Source of the DNA: Thermaerobacillus caldiproteolyticus
GTDB taxonomy: Bacteria; Bacillota; Bacilli; Bacillales; Anoxybacillaceae
DNA length: 64,000 nt
Reading direction: 5' to 3'
Assembly: GCF_013761245.1 (NCBI RefSeq)
Contig: NZ_JACDUT010000012.1
Span: 23,425 to 87,424 of the forward strand
The notes beneath the pieces are model-generated. The model was not told where the DNA came from. It was given only the letters and a program-made list of their open reading frames with translations, and ran no database searches. Made by a program: the position numbers and the translations under genes. Positions 16,848 to 26,656 of this stretch are shown here, piece after piece. Position 1 is the stretch's first letter, and each line of letters begins with the position of its first letter.

Positions 16848-17305
16848 TAATTTTTAATATTTTTAGTCAACCAAAAAATTTTTATATATTCATTTTTCAG
16901 TCATAGGTGTCGTTTTATCTTTATTGGAATCTTTCTAAAATCTTATTGATTATTTAAAACATAGTTCTTTTTTATATTTAAATTTCTTTAATGGGCATTT
17001 TATCCCGCTCTTACTCTGTCGGCTGAAATATCGTTATTTGGTTCATCCAATTTATGTAGCGATTTGTTAAACCAATATTAGACCGTTCATCTAAAGCTGG
17101 ATCTACTATACATTTAATTACTTATTTAGAAAATATATCAACGAAAGCATTTTTACATACTTTATGGAATACTCTTTATCGATTTGAAATTATTCGCTAT
17201 TATTCTATTTTTTTCGACAAAAACCATACGAATAATGATAATATAGTAGTGCACATGAATTTTATAGCGGTTGTATATTCTTTACGCGATTGGGGTTGCT
17301 TTTGA
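16848..17305. other. AT-rich gap between divergent genes
   Basis: About 460 bases without a credible gene. It must hold the promoter for the GGDEF-EAL gene; TAATAT near 17240 is a candidate -10 without a good -35. I see no riboswitch or repeat here. Confidence 0.4.
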
Positions 17306-19858
17306 ATGCATATGAATCAATCGGGAACGTCCTATATGCCTTTTTATTTTCTCATGCCTGCTATGCAATTGATTGTAGACGAAGACGGTTATATATTGGA
17401 TACAAATGAGTTCACTGCTCATGTTCTCGGTTATACGAGAGAGGAATTAATCGGCATGCCTGTTTTCGCTATCGCACATGAAGATGACCACCGGCTTGTA
17501 AAGCAACAGCTCCAATTTATTATTCATCATGAAAAGAATATCGTTCATTCACTAGAACTTCGAAAAGTAAAAAAGAATGGAGAAGTTTTATTTGTTCAAG
17601 AACATATTCGTCGCATTCAAACAGAACAAGGAATGAATATTCTGCTCATTTCTTGTCATAATATTTCCTCGGAAAAACGCGCAAAGCAATTATTAACAGG
17701 TCAAAAGAAAATTTTAGAATTAATCGCAAAAGAGACACCCGTCTCTGACGTTTTAATGGAGCTCGTTCATACGATGGAAGATATTCTTCCGAATATTGTC
17801 TGTTCGATTTTGCTAGTGGATGAGGAACATCAGCGGTTATATCACGGAGCTGCTTCTCGTTTGCCAAATGATTTTATTGAAGCGATTAACGGTTTAGAGA
17901 TTGCCCCTAACGCCGGTTCATGTGGAACGGCTGCGTACCGGCAGGAAATGGTCATCGTTACTGACATCCAGCATGATCCTCTTTGGAAACCATTTAAACA
18001 GTTTGTCTTACCGCATGGATTGCGTGCCTGCTGGTCGGTTCCGATTTTTTCCTCAAAGAAAAAAGTGCTTGGAACATTTGCTATGTATCATTATGAGCCT
18101 TGCGCACCGCAAGAAGACGATATCGACATCATTTACACCTTTTCCTCACTAGCAGGATTGGCCATTGAACATGGGCAAATGAAAGGGCAATTACAAGAAA
18201 GTCACCAGCGTTATAAATCATTATTTGAATACAATCAAGATGCGGTGTTTTCGTTAAGGATGGACGGAACATTTTTCTCCGCTAACAAGGCAGCTTCGAT
18301 AATTTCGGGATATAGCCATGAAGAATTATTATCGATGTCAATGCATGATTTAGTCATATCCGATGATGTATCCAAAACCGTGAAAGCGTTTATACAAACA
18401 GCAAAAGGGAAATCGCAGCACGCTGATGTCCGTATTCGACATAAATCAGGAAAAATTTTATATTTAAGTGTTACTTTTGTCCCGATTTTTGTCAATCAAA
18501 AAATTGTTGGTGTCTCGGGAATTGCTAAAGATATCACAGAGCGTGTCGAACAAAACAAGCGCATTCGGCAAATGGCATATTACGATTCCTTAACCGGTCT
18601 TCCAAACCTCCACTTGTTTCGCGAACTCGCTTCACAGTCTCTTGAAGAAGCAAAGCAATCTGGAAAAATCGGGGCGATTTTCTACATCGATTTAGATGGC
18701 TTTAAATATATTAATGATTCGCTCGGACATAGTATAGGAGATGTTATATTACAAAAGGTGGCTGAACGGTTGCAGCAGACTGCTAAAACAAAAGGAGTTG
18801 CAGCCCGTATGAGCGGAGATGAGTTTATAATCATGCTCCCAAATATCGGTCACCAGCAAGAAGCGATTGCAATAGCAGAACAAATATTACAACTACTTAA
18901 GGAACCGATTCATGTCGATGAACTCGAATTGTGTCTTACTGGCAGTATCGGTATCGCCTTTTATCCACGAGACGGTATGGAAGTGGAAACACTAATGAGA
19001 TATGCTGATATGGCTATGTACGAAGTCAAGAGGAAAGGAAAAAACAGTTACTATATATATGATGAAGAAAAAGGCGCGAATTTATTCTTATTAAACGATT
19101 TGCATAATGCGATAAAAAAAGAGGAGCTCACCGTTTATTACCAGCCCGTCATCGATGTGCAAACAAAAGATATTGTCGCAATGGAAACGCTCATTCGTTG
19201 GCAACATCCTATTTATGGGATAGTGCCACCAAATCAATTTATTCCGCTGGCAGAGGAAACAGGTCTCATCGTTCCGATTGGAGAATGGATTGTAAAAAAA
19301 GCATGTCGACAACATGAACAGTGGCGGAAAAACGGGCTAAAACCGATTCGAATCGCTGTGAACGTCTCCGTGAAAGAGCTGCAAGACCGACATTTCGCGA
19401 AACGAATTGAAGCGATTTTAACAGAAACGAACACACTTCCAGAATGGCTAGAATTAGAAATCACAGAAAGCATTATGGTTTACAACGAGGCGACCATTTC
19501 AGACAATTTACGCCGAATGAAAGAGCTTGGGGTGCGGATTTCGATTGACGATTTTGGAACAGGATATTCATCGCTTGCTTACTTAAAACGTCTCGATGTC
19601 GATACGGTGAAAATTGATCAATCGTTTATTTCGGATTGTCCTCATTCTTATTATGGCAGCGTTATTACGAACACAATTATTTCTCTGGCGCACCATTTGC
19701 ATATGAACGTCATTGCGGAAGGAGTCGAACAGTTTGAGCAGCTCCTTTATTTACAAGAAAAAGGGTGCCAAGAGGCGCAAGGATATTTTCTTAGCCCGCC
19801 CTTATCGAGTGACGAAGCAACTCGGTTACTACAGAAAGGGATGTGTCACCTTCAGTAA
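17306..19858 (+). CDS. PAS-GAF-PAS-GGDEF-EAL cyclic-di-GMP protein
   Basis: An 850-aa cytosolic protein with no membrane segment. Domains in order: PAS (about 10-125), GAF (about 140-295, with G-S-C-G-T-A), PAS with PAC (about 300-425), GGDEF (about 435-595), EAL (about 605-845). The GGDEF signature is S-G-D-E-F at 503-507, a change usually compatible with diguanylate cyclase activity. The EAL signature is E-T-L at 627-629, and loop 6 D-D-F-G-T-G-Y-S-S (from 748) and the E-x-T-E-S and A-E-G-V-E motifs are kept, so the phosphodiesterase side looks intact. It may make, break or switch between both. Architecture resembles B. subtilis YkoW. It stands alone with its own terminator. Confidence 0.88.
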   Translation: MHMNQSGTSYMPFYFLMPAMQLIVDEDGYILDTNEFTAHVLGYTREELIGMPVFAIAHEDDHRLVKQQLQFIIHHEKNIVHSLELRKVKKNGEVLFVQEHIRRIQTEQGMNILLISCHNISSEKRAKQLLTGQKKILELIAKETPVSDVLMELVHTMEDILPNIVCSILLVDEEHQRLYHGAASRLPNDFIEAINGLEIAPNAGSCGTAAYRQEMVIVTDIQHDPLWKPFKQFVLPHGLRACWSVPIFSSKKKVLGTFAMYHYEPCAPQEDDIDIIYTFSSLAGLAIEHGQMKGQLQESHQRYKSLFEYNQDAVFSLRMDGTFFSANKAASIISGYSHEELLSMSMHDLVISDDVSKTVKAFIQTAKGKSQHADVRIRHKSGKILYLSVTFVPIFVNQKIVGVSGIAKDITERVEQNKRIRQMAYYDSLTGLPNLHLFRELASQSLEEAKQSGKIGAIFYIDLDGFKYINDSLGHSIGDVILQKVAERLQQTAKTKGVAARMSGDEFIIMLPNIGHQQEAIAIAEQILQLLKEPIHVDELELCLTGSIGIAFYPRDGMEVETLMRYADMAMYEVKRKGKNSYYIYDEEKGANLFLLNDLHNAIKKEELTVYYQPVIDVQTKDIVAMETLIRWQHPIYGIVPPNQFIPLAEETGLIVPIGEWIVKKACRQHEQWRKNGLKPIRIAVNVSVKELQDRHFAKRIEAILTETNTLPEWLELEITESIMVYNEATISDNLRRMKELGVRISIDDFGTGYSSLAYLKRLDVDTVKIDQSFISDCPHSYYGSVITNTIISLAHHLHMNVIAEGVEQFEQLLYLQEKGCQEAQGYFLSPPLSSDEATRLLQKGMCHLQ

Positions 19859-19862
19859 CTAC

Positions 19863-19897
19863 AAAAGAGGTGTCAAGTCAACACCTCTTTTGTTTTT
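19863..19897. terminator. Terminator shared by GGDEF-EAL gene and glpK
   Basis: An exact 11-bp stem (AAAAGAGGTGT) with 7-base loop followed by GTTTTTTG on the plus strand. It separates two convergent genes and may serve both. Confidence 0.85.
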
Positions 19898-19900
19898 TGA

Positions 19901-21406
<1,506 letters not shown>

Positions 21407-21412
21407 TTATAT

Positions 21413-22237
21413 TTACATTAAAGCATTTTTTGTCTGTTGATAGGTAGTCGTTTTTGTCTGTTGAACAAAAGTAATCGCTAACACGACGATGATTGCGATA
21501 AGCACATACCAAAACGCCGCTGTGACTTTTCCTACGAATACAGCTTTGTAAAATAATCCGCCAAATGAGCCGCCTAAGGCCGGTCCAAGAACAGGAATCC
21601 ATGCATATTGCCAATTGGATGAACCTTTTCCGGGAATCGGAAGGAAAAAATGAGCAATGCGTGGACCTAAATCGCGTGCTGGGTTAATGGCATAGCCTGT
21701 TGTTCCTCCAAGTGATAAGCCGATGCTGACAATAAGAAACCCAACAATGAACGGATTTAAGCCATCAGTGAATTTGTTGGCGCCAATCGCTAAAATGCCA
21801 ACGACTAATACAAATGTGCCAATCATTTCGCTCAGCAAATTCGCAAAACGATTGGGAATTGCCGGGCCTGTCGCAAATACACCTAATTTCACGCCCGGGT
21901 CATCTGTTTCTTTCCAATGAGGCAAGTAATGAAGAAAGACAACTGTCGCACCGATAATCGCACCAAGCAGTTGCGCGACAATATACGCAGGGACATCCGC
22001 CCACGGAAAATCGCCGTTGAATGCTAACGCGAGAGTTACAGCCGGATTGAGATGTGCCCCGCTAAATTGTCCCACGGCATAAACTGCTACGGCTACAGCT
22101 AGCCCCCATCCCATCGTAATGACGATCCATCCAGAGTTTTGCGCAAACGATTTTTTTAAGTTCACTCCAGCGCAAACTCCTCCACCTAAAATGATCAGTA
22201 AAGCGGTGCCGACAAGTTCGGCCATAAATGCCGACAT
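21413..22237 (-). CDS. glpF: Glycerol uptake facilitator
   Basis: A 274-aa aquaglyceroporin with six membrane helices and two half-helices carrying the N-P-A motifs (H-L-N-P-A-V-T-L and A-I-N-P-A-R-D-L-G-P-R). The R after the second N-P-A and the glycine-rich helix contacts place it in the glycerol-conducting branch. The start is chosen at the second ATG (22237), well spaced from AGGGGG; an ATG one codon earlier is possible, and the long extension to 22312 runs into the leader hairpin. It sits first in the glpFK operon behind a CcpA site and an attenuator-like leader. Confidence 0.93.
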   Translation of the reverse strand: MSAFMAELVGTALLIILGGGVCAGVNLKKSFAQNSGWIVITMGWGLAVAVAVYAVGQFSGAHLNPAVTLALAFNGDFPWADVPAYIVAQLLGAIIGATVVFLHYLPHWKETDDPGVKLGVFATGPAIPNRFANLLSEMIGTFVLVVGILAIGANKFTDGLNPFIVGFLIVSIGLSLGGTTGYAINPARDLGPRIAHFFLPIPGKGSSNWQYAWIPVLGPALGGSFGGLFYKAVFVGKVTAAFWYVLIAIIVVLAITFVQQTKTTTYQQTKNALM

Positions 22238-22263
22238 CATCCATTCCCCCTTTGCTTTTTGGA

Positions 22264-22339
22264 TGTGGCGGAAAAGATAAAAACCCACACATCTCCTCTT
22301 GATGAGGAACATGTGTGGGTCTCCGAATTCTCCGCCACA
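22264..22339 (-). promoter_or_regulatory. glpFK leader with terminator and competing outer stem
   Basis: Within the glpF leader, the minus strand forms a 10-bp hairpin (ACCCACACAT / ATGTGTGGGT, 22283-22320) followed by TTTTTATCTTTT, an intrinsic terminator. An outer pair (TGTGGCGGA 22264-22272 and its complement 22331-22339) encloses it. In B. subtilis glpFK is controlled by the antiterminator GlpP acting on such a leader. GlpP is not encoded in the window, so this role is inferred. Confidence 0.7.
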
Positions 22340-22357
22340 GTTATTAACTTAGTTATA

Positions 22358-22386
22358 AGATTAATAGAAAATGTAAGCGTTGTCAA
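22358..22386 (-). promoter_or_regulatory. glpFK promoter with overlapping CcpA cre site
   Basis: On the minus strand TTGACA (22381-22386) and TAATCT (22358-22363) are 17 bases apart. The 14-base cre-like sequence TGACAACGCTTACA (22372-22385) overlaps the -35 box and differs from TGWAANCGNTNWCA at one position, so CcpA would repress by occluding polymerase when glucose is present. Confidence 0.75.
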
Positions 22387-22408
22387 TGTTTTTTTCTGAA
22401 ATTTTTCT

Positions 22409-22807
22409 CTACTTCGTTACAATTTGGATATAGTCAAAATCGAGGATGTCGACGGCATCTTCGATATCTAATCGAGTGATGAACCGATAGGAAATTCCCG
22501 GCTGCGAAGGAGCAATATTTTCAGGAATTTGATACGTAAACGGCAATACCTTCTTTTGTTCAGGCTCGATGGTAAAATCTCCGTCGACTGGAATGGTAGC
22601 GATAACGGTATCTTCTTCCTTGCCATCACGCAACGTTTTTCGGACAAAATCAACGTCTAGTTTTGTAATCTTTTGCTCTACTGTACCTCCATGGATATGC
22701 AATTGTCCTTCGATCATATCCCCCGGCTTATAAACTTGCTTATTTAATATTAAATCGACATACGCCGAACCGACTCCTAATTTTGACATCATTCTGCGCA
22801 ATAACAT
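22409..22807 (-). CDS. Short Spo0M-like protein
   Basis: A 132-aa protein matching the N-terminal arrestin-like half of sporulation control protein Spo0M: G-V-G-S-A-x-V-D-L-I-L near the start, then P-G-D-M-I-E-G-Q-L-H-I-H-G-G and a late I-S-Y-x-F-I-T-R-L-D-I-E-D-A-V-D. Full Spo0M is about 250 residues, so this is a single-domain version; the clean stop and downstream spacing suggest it is natural and not a truncation. It is predicted to be cytosolic and mostly beta-sheet. The start at 22807 has GAGGTG with good spacing. It is preceded by a CcpA site and a leader hairpin, which is unusual for this family. Confidence 0.75.
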   Translation of the reverse strand: MLLRRMMSKLGVGSAYVDLILNKQVYKPGDMIEGQLHIHGGTVEQKITKLDVDFVRKTLRDGKEEDTVIATIPVDGDFTIEPEQKKVLPFTYQIPENIAPSQPGISYRFITRLDIEDAVDILDFDYIQIVTK

Positions 22808-22906
22808 GTGGATACACCTCTTTTCTCTATCTGTTTCACAATACTATACGTATACGGCCCGATCTCCTACTTTGTTTCACCTTTTTCCCGATACCACGTA
22901 AGAAGA

Positions 22907-22940
22907 TAAAAAGACCTATGCCTTGCTTCGGCAAAGGTCT
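22907..22940 (-). terminator. Attenuator-like hairpin in the leader of the Spo0M-like gene
   Basis: On the minus strand, AGACCT-T-TGCC-loop-GGCA-T-AGGTCT pairs with one internal mismatch and is followed by TTTTTATC. It lies about 30 bases after the predicted start site and 100 bases before the gene. The small stem GGCTTTGGTAGCC just upstream (near 22941-22953) could compete with it. It may alternatively end the upstream 83-aa gene. Confidence 0.6.
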
Positions 22941-22969
22941 AAGGCTACCAAAGCCGATTATATCTATAA

Positions 22970-23015
22970 TGATAGCGCTTACAGATAATTTATGTCATTT
23001 TCTGTTCTTTGTCAA
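22970..23015 (-). promoter_or_regulatory. Promoter with perfect cre for the Spo0M-like gene
   Basis: On the minus strand TTGACA (23010-23015) and TAAATT (22987-22992) are 17 bases apart. TGTAAGCGCTATCA (22970-22983) fits the CcpA consensus TGWAANCGNTNWCA at every position and covers the expected transcription start. Confidence 0.75.
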
Positions 23016-23018
23016 CAG

Positions 23019-23270
23019 TCATTCATACACGTTTTGCTGATCAATCACATAATCTACCCGAATCACAGGAACATCATTTTTCTCTACCTCAGCAACAATA
23101 AAACCGATGCGATCATGATAAATACAAAACATATCTTGGCCTTTCTCAAAAGCGATTTCTCCATAAGAAAGCACCATACGGTAAATTTTATCACTGTCAA
23201 TATGATGAAGTTTTGCCCGTCTCCCCAACCGAATAATGACATCCTTTTCACTGATCTTTCCGCGATACAT
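23019..23270 (-). CDS. Unknown 83-aa protein
   Basis: I do not recognise it. It is a small soluble protein with alternating strands and a charged middle (residues 1-83), no signal peptide and no membrane segment. A G-rich ribosome site (AAAGGGGG) precedes ATG 23270, and codon use looks like the neighbouring genes. Its stop lies within a few bases of the -35 box of the next promoter. Translation is likely but function is unknown. Confidence 0.55.
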   Translation of the reverse strand: MYRGKISEKDVIIRLGRRAKLHHIDSDKIYRMVLSYGEIAFEKGQDMFCIYHDRIGFIVAEVEKNDVPVIRVDYVIDQQNVYE

Positions 23271-23476
23271 GCCCCAGCCCCCTTTACGTTCCTACTATCA
23301 ATGTATGGTGTCACCTTTTCATCCATGTGTACTTTTTATTTTCCCTTCTCTGCTTAACACCCTTGATAGCCGGAAGTTTATGATAAAAAATATTAGACAA
23401 CCGAAAGCGATTCTCCTCTTTCTTTACATGTTATAAAAAAATTTGTAAATTTTTTCTGAAAGTTATTCCGTTCTCC

Positions 23477-23506
23477 TTGACGATGCCCCTCGCATTAGTG
23501 TATAGT
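23477..23506 (+). promoter_or_regulatory. Promoter of the cold-shock gene
   Basis: TTGACG (23477-23482) and TATAGT (23501-23506) are 18 bases apart. It leaves a leader of about 135 bases before cspD. Long leaders with self-pairing are typical of cold-shock mRNAs, where they influence translation at low temperature. Confidence 0.7.
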
Positions 23507-23648
23507 AAATACATCATTTAACAGAATATATCTCATGCAAGACAGCTTGGCTTGTTCACCTTAGATAGCTGTGGAGTATATTCCGTTATTTGATAAAATT
23601 TTTAAGTTAGCCGAAAGGTGCTAAAGGTATTAGGAGGAATTAAGTATT

Positions 23649-23849
23649 ATGCAAAACGGTAAAGTAAAATGGTTTAACAACGAAAAAGGTTACGGTTTCA
23701 TCGAAGTAGAAGGCGGAGCGGACGTATTCGTTCACTTCACAGCCATCCAAGGTGAAGGTTTCAAAACGTTAGAAGAAGGTCAAGAGGTGTCTTTCGAAAT
23801 CGTTCAAGGAAACCGTGGACCTCAAGCTGCTAACGTAGTCAAATTATAA
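23649..23849 (+). CDS. cspD: Cold-shock protein
   Basis: A 66-aa single cold-shock domain that binds single-stranded RNA and DNA as a chaperone. RNP-1 is K-G-Y-G-F-I-E-V (residues 13-20) and RNP-2 is V-F-V-H-F (26-30); the K-V-K-W-F-N opening is standard. A strong TAGGAGGA site lies before the ATG. Its neighbour DUF2564 (ypzA) matches the cspD locus of B. subtilis, which is why I use cspD; the degR gene found there is absent here. Confidence 0.95.
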   Translation: MQNGKVKWFNNEKGYGFIEVEGGADVFVHFTAIQGEGFKTLEEGQEVSFEIVQGNRGPQAANVVKL

Positions 23850-23892
23850 GTAAGCGTTCGTTAATATAGACGATAGGACGAAGGCAGATAAA

Positions 23893-23919
23893 AAGGCCGG
23901 CGCTATGCCGGTCTTTTTC
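23893..23919 (+). terminator. Terminator after cspD
   Basis: An 8-bp GC-rich stem (AGGCCGGC with GCCGGTCT, one G-T pair) and a 5-base loop, followed by TTTTTCTTTTT. Confidence 0.85.
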
Positions 23920-23980
23920 TTTTTGGGCGAATATTCCCTTTTCGAACAACAAACACTATCAGCTAGGAGGTGGGTTCCAG

Positions 23981-24241
23981 ATGGAACGTGATATTCATTC
24001 TGGCTATAACGACTTAAAACAGGTGGAAATGTTTGTGGAGACAGCAAAAAAAATGGTGGGTTCAGCGACAATGAGTTTAGACAGAGAGATGCTAATCGGA
24101 GCAAAGCAGGCAATTGACAATGCGCACGCACAACTTGCCCGCGCCCGCAGTGAAGCAACTGGCGTTGACGAAGAGTTTCTTGCCCGGTGTGAACAGCAAC
24201 TGCAACAAGCGGAACATCAATTAAACGAAGCCCTACGGTAA
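23981..24241 (+). CDS. ypzA: DUF2564 family protein
   Basis: An 86-aa charged, all-helical cytosolic protein with regular heptads and a central A-R-A-R-S-E-A-T-G hinge, which fits the DUF2564 family. The ribosome site is GGAGGTG. Function is unknown. It lies between cspD and ypeQ/ypeP as in B. subtilis, which supports the ypzA name. A dispersed repeat begins right after its stop. Confidence 0.75.
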   Translation: MERDIHSGYNDLKQVEMFVETAKKMVGSATMSLDREMLIGAKQAIDNAHAQLARARSEATGVDEEFLARCEQQLQQAEHQLNEALR

Positions 24242-24420
24242 TATGAAAAGCGGAAGTGGTCCGCCTAGCCGCCATGGGCAAATGTTCTTCACCCGAAAGA
24301 CGGCTTACCCTCTGAGGAAGAAGGGTATTTACGAACTACTAAGCTGGACAATCAGGGAAAGTAAAGGCGCCGCAGGTAGGATACTCTTCCCCCCCTTTCC
24401 TCCATAGAAAAGCTGACAGT
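24241..24420. repeat. Dispersed intergenic repeat, copy 1
   Basis: Starts at the ypzA stop with GAAAAGCGGAAG and contains ATGGGCAAATG (24274-24284) followed by TTCTTCACCCGAAAGAC. The same core occurs after sspO (32011-32021) and after lexA (52908-52918). The element has several short inverted repeats and no reading frame. Confidence 0.55.
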
Positions 24421-24482
24421 CCAAGAAGAGAAAAAATAAAGCCCTAGACAATGACAAAAAAGAGAATCATCACATCTTTTTC

Positions 24483-24518
24483 AAAAAGGGATCTCGTTTA
24501 GCGTGAGATCCTTTTTTA
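24483..24518. terminator. Bidirectional terminator near ypeQ
   Basis: An 8-bp stem (GGATCTCG / TGAGATCC) flanked by A-run and T-run. It lies 10 bases beyond the ypeQ stop on the minus strand and also faces the plus-strand ypzA side. Confidence 0.8.
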
Positions 24519-24527
24519 CTTGCTGCA

Positions 24528-24746
24528 CTATTCAACTGAACGAGAAGAAGATTCAAGTAGCATCTCTCCATATTGTTTCATCATTTCACCAACGGTACAA
24601 TGATTAATGCAAAACGATTGGGCGTACGTTTTCCCCATTTCTTTGCGAAACGTGCTTTTTAAGAAACATCCTTCGCAATACATATGGTGAAGTTCATTTA
24701 GTTTTGCTAATATTTCTTTTCTCTTGTTTGCTTTCTCTTCTCTCAT
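24528..24746 (-). CDS. ypeQ: Small zinc-finger protein
   Basis: A 72-aa cytosolic protein with a C-x2-C (C24, C27) and C-x2-H-C (C46, H49, C50) arrangement, the pattern of the zf-C2HCIx2C family. It probably binds one zinc; its cellular role is unknown. The gene directly follows ypeP (9-base gap) on the same strand, as in B. subtilis. The N-terminus is a basic helix. Confidence 0.75.
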   Translation of the reverse strand: MREEKANKRKEILAKLNELHHMYCEGCFLKSTFRKEMGKTYAQSFCINHCTVGEMMKQYGEMLLESSSRSVE

Positions 24747-24755
24747 TATTTGCTT

Positions 24756-25421
24756 CTACTCCTTCTTTCCAAGTTCCATCGTGCTTGCGATTGATTTTCC
24801 TTCTAGCGCTTGACGAGCGAGCTGATCCGCTTCCTTATTTTGTTTGCGAGAAATCGGCTCGTAAACCGGCTGAATGCCTAACTCCGCCAGTTTTGCTTCA
24901 ATACGATCAAGCCATGCATTATAATCGTCTTCAAAACATGGCCACATTCCCGAAAGCTGATTAAGTACAACATGAGAATCGCCACGGAATACAACCGGCA
25001 AATGATGGACACCCAACTCTTCAAGCATTTGCACTAAAAACCAAAATGCCGCGTATTCCGCTTCGTTGTTCGATTTTAATTCATCAAGCTGGCGATTGGC
25101 GCGAAAACGATATTGATCGTTGTTTTGTTTATAATAAATGACGACACCGACGCCCGATTGCAGCGTTTCATTGTCAAAGCTGCCGTCAAAATACGCAATG
25201 ACGTCGTGTGGCTCAGTTTCTAACTCTTTTTGTAATTTAATCAACTCTTTTTTCGTCCATGTCACATGTTGGCGGTCAATAAATGTTAACTCTTTGACAC
25301 GCCCAGTTTTCTCAAAATCTTCAGCAAGAAGAAGCGCCTGTTCGACCGGAAGAAGGTCCGAAGTTAACACTACTTCTTGCTTTTTTGGTGTAACATATAC
25401 CCATCGAATCATGACATCCAC
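24756..25421 (-). CDS. ypeP: RNase H-like protein YpeP
   Basis: A 221-aa protein with an N-terminal part of about 70 residues of unknown fold and a C-terminal RNase H fold. The acidic catalytic set is complete: D79 (Y-F-D-G-S), E122 (N-N-E-A-E-Y), D148 (R-G-D-S-H) and D199 (E-A-D-Q-L-A-R). Annotation pipelines often label it reverse-transcriptase-like, which is misleading since no polymerase domain exists. It may degrade RNA in RNA-DNA hybrids. A second RNase H-like gene, ypdQ, lies 0.8 kb away on the other strand, as in B. subtilis. Confidence 0.85.
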   Translation of the reverse strand: MDVMIRWVYVTPKKQEVVLTSDLLPVEQALLLAEDFEKTGRVKELTFIDRQHVTWTKKELIKLQKELETEPHDVIAYFDGSFDNETLQSGVGVVIYYKQNNDQYRFRANRQLDELKSNNEAEYAAFWFLVQMLEELGVHHLPVVFRGDSHVVLNQLSGMWPCFEDDYNAWLDRIEAKLAELGIQPVYEPISRKQNKEADQLARQALEGKSIASTMELGKKE

Positions 25422-25527
25422 ATCGTTTCATCCTTCCACGACAAATTCCTCTACCGTACATTTACGTTTATGCAGTTATAATGACAATCGTTGTTTATAT
25501 TTATTATACAATACAGAGGGGAAAAAC

Positions 25528-26095
25528 ATGTGGAATGAATGCCTCGGGTTATCGCAATGATGGTGACGTTTTCCCTTGTATTGCTCATCTATCACCTTTT
25601 GGCCTCCTAGGATTGTTTGGATCAGGGTTTCAACTGTCGTCGCTAATATACAAGTTGAAAAATTCGGATTAACAGCAATGCTCGACAATATTTATTATGT
25701 CCGGTACTTCATTTCTTGCTACACAAATATTTTAAGCGAAAAATATAGTAAAAAGAGACTTAAAAGCGGTTTTGTCTCGGATTTTTACGCCCATCTCCTT
25801 AACTGTCATTATGCAACTTACCTTATTATATTAACCGCATGCAAATGATTATGCGCAACTCATCGCTTGAAACAATTTTTGCCCTCCTGCCGCGAATTGC
25901 GCTTGAAGAGTGTATGCGCTTTTCTTGTGAGTCAGTGGATGTCTATCTTTTTCATTGGTTCAAAGAACGCTTTCTACGCGATGCACAGTTTTGGATTCGC
26001 AATAATGAAAGCACACAATGACAAGTCAGCTTATCGATACACTAATTTTTACTTCTATCACATTTTTCGATGTATTCCAACGAACGAATGATGGA
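25528..26095 (+). pseudogene. ypdP: Decayed ypdP (queuosine-precursor transporter family)
   Basis: Pieces in three plus-strand frames read in order as a VUT/YhhQ-family membrane protein. Around 25560-25620 is a hydrophobic L-V-L-L-I-Y-H-L-like stretch. At 25635-25690 is T-V-V-A-N-I-Q-V-E-K-F-G-L-T-A-M. At 25730-25760 is N-I-L-S-E-K-Y-S-K-K. At 25880-26010 is L-P-R-I-A-L followed by D-V-Y-L-F-H-W-F-K-E-R-F and W-I-R-N-N. Several shifts and stops separate them. Position between ypeP and ypdQ equals that of B. subtilis ypdP. Loss would affect salvage of a queuosine precursor if no paralogue exists. Confidence 0.8.
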
Positions 26096-26245
26096 AAATT
26101 TTTTATAATATATACTCTCAAATAGACCGTTACTCTTTGTGCACTCCCTTTGTTTTATAGCAAAACGATTTCCGAAAAAAAGATATGTAAATTTTTTGAT
26201 AACTATGGTACACTACCATTAGTTTTCATATTGGAGGAGTAACTA

Positions 26246-26656
26246 TTGATCGAAGTATATATCGATGGCGCAAGCGCCGGGGATCCAGGGCCTTCAGGGG
26301 CAGGAGTGTTTATTAAAGTTAACGGAACGGTCGAGCGATATTCGATTCCTCTTGGTGTGATGTCAAACCACGAAGCTGAGCTCCATTCTCTCATCAAAGG
26401 ACTGGAAATTTGTCTTGAAAAAGGATATCAAGCCGTTTCATTTCGCACCGATTCCCAATTAGTTGATAGGGCGATCGAAAAAGAATATGTGAAAAACAAA
26501 ACATATGCACCGCTGTTAGAACAGGCTCTTGCACTATCCAAACAACTCGATTTGTTTTTTCTCAAATGGATACCAAGTAAAGAAAACCGTGTCGCCGATG
26601 AACTGGCGCGAAAAGCAATCCAACAATTTCAAAAAACGGGGGAGAGAAAGAGTTGA
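26246..26656 (+). CDS. ypdQ: RNase H-like protein YpdQ
   Basis: A 136-aa single-domain RNase H-fold protein. Catalytic acids are D7 (Y-I-D-G-A), E45 (H-E-A-E-L), D69 (R-T-D-S-Q) and D118 (V-A-D-E-L-A-R-K). The basic handle of classical RNase HI is missing, as in other YpdQ/RnhC-like short forms. It starts at TTG 26246, the only start well placed behind GGAGGAG. Its TGA stop overlaps the TTG start of the EamA transporter, so the two are coupled. Confidence 0.85.
   Translation: MIEVYIDGASAGDPGPSGAGVFIKVNGTVERYSIPLGVMSNHEAELHSLIKGLEICLEKGYQAVSFRTDSQLVDRAIEKEYVKNKTYAPLLEQALALSKQLDLFFLKWIPSKENRVADELARKAIQQFQKTGERKS

Noticed and set aside
16778..17305. T-box or riboswitch in the long gap
   Set aside because: No conserved aptamer bases or terminator-antiterminator pair could be found.
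22861..22983. Known metabolite riboswitch (c-di-GMP, fluoride, preQ1) upstream of the Spo0M-like gene
   Set aside because: I compared the stems with remembered consensus motifs and none fit; only a generic attenuator is claimed.
24756..25421. Reverse transcriptase or retron component
   Set aside because: Only an RNase H-like domain is present; there is no polymerase domain or ncRNA structure.
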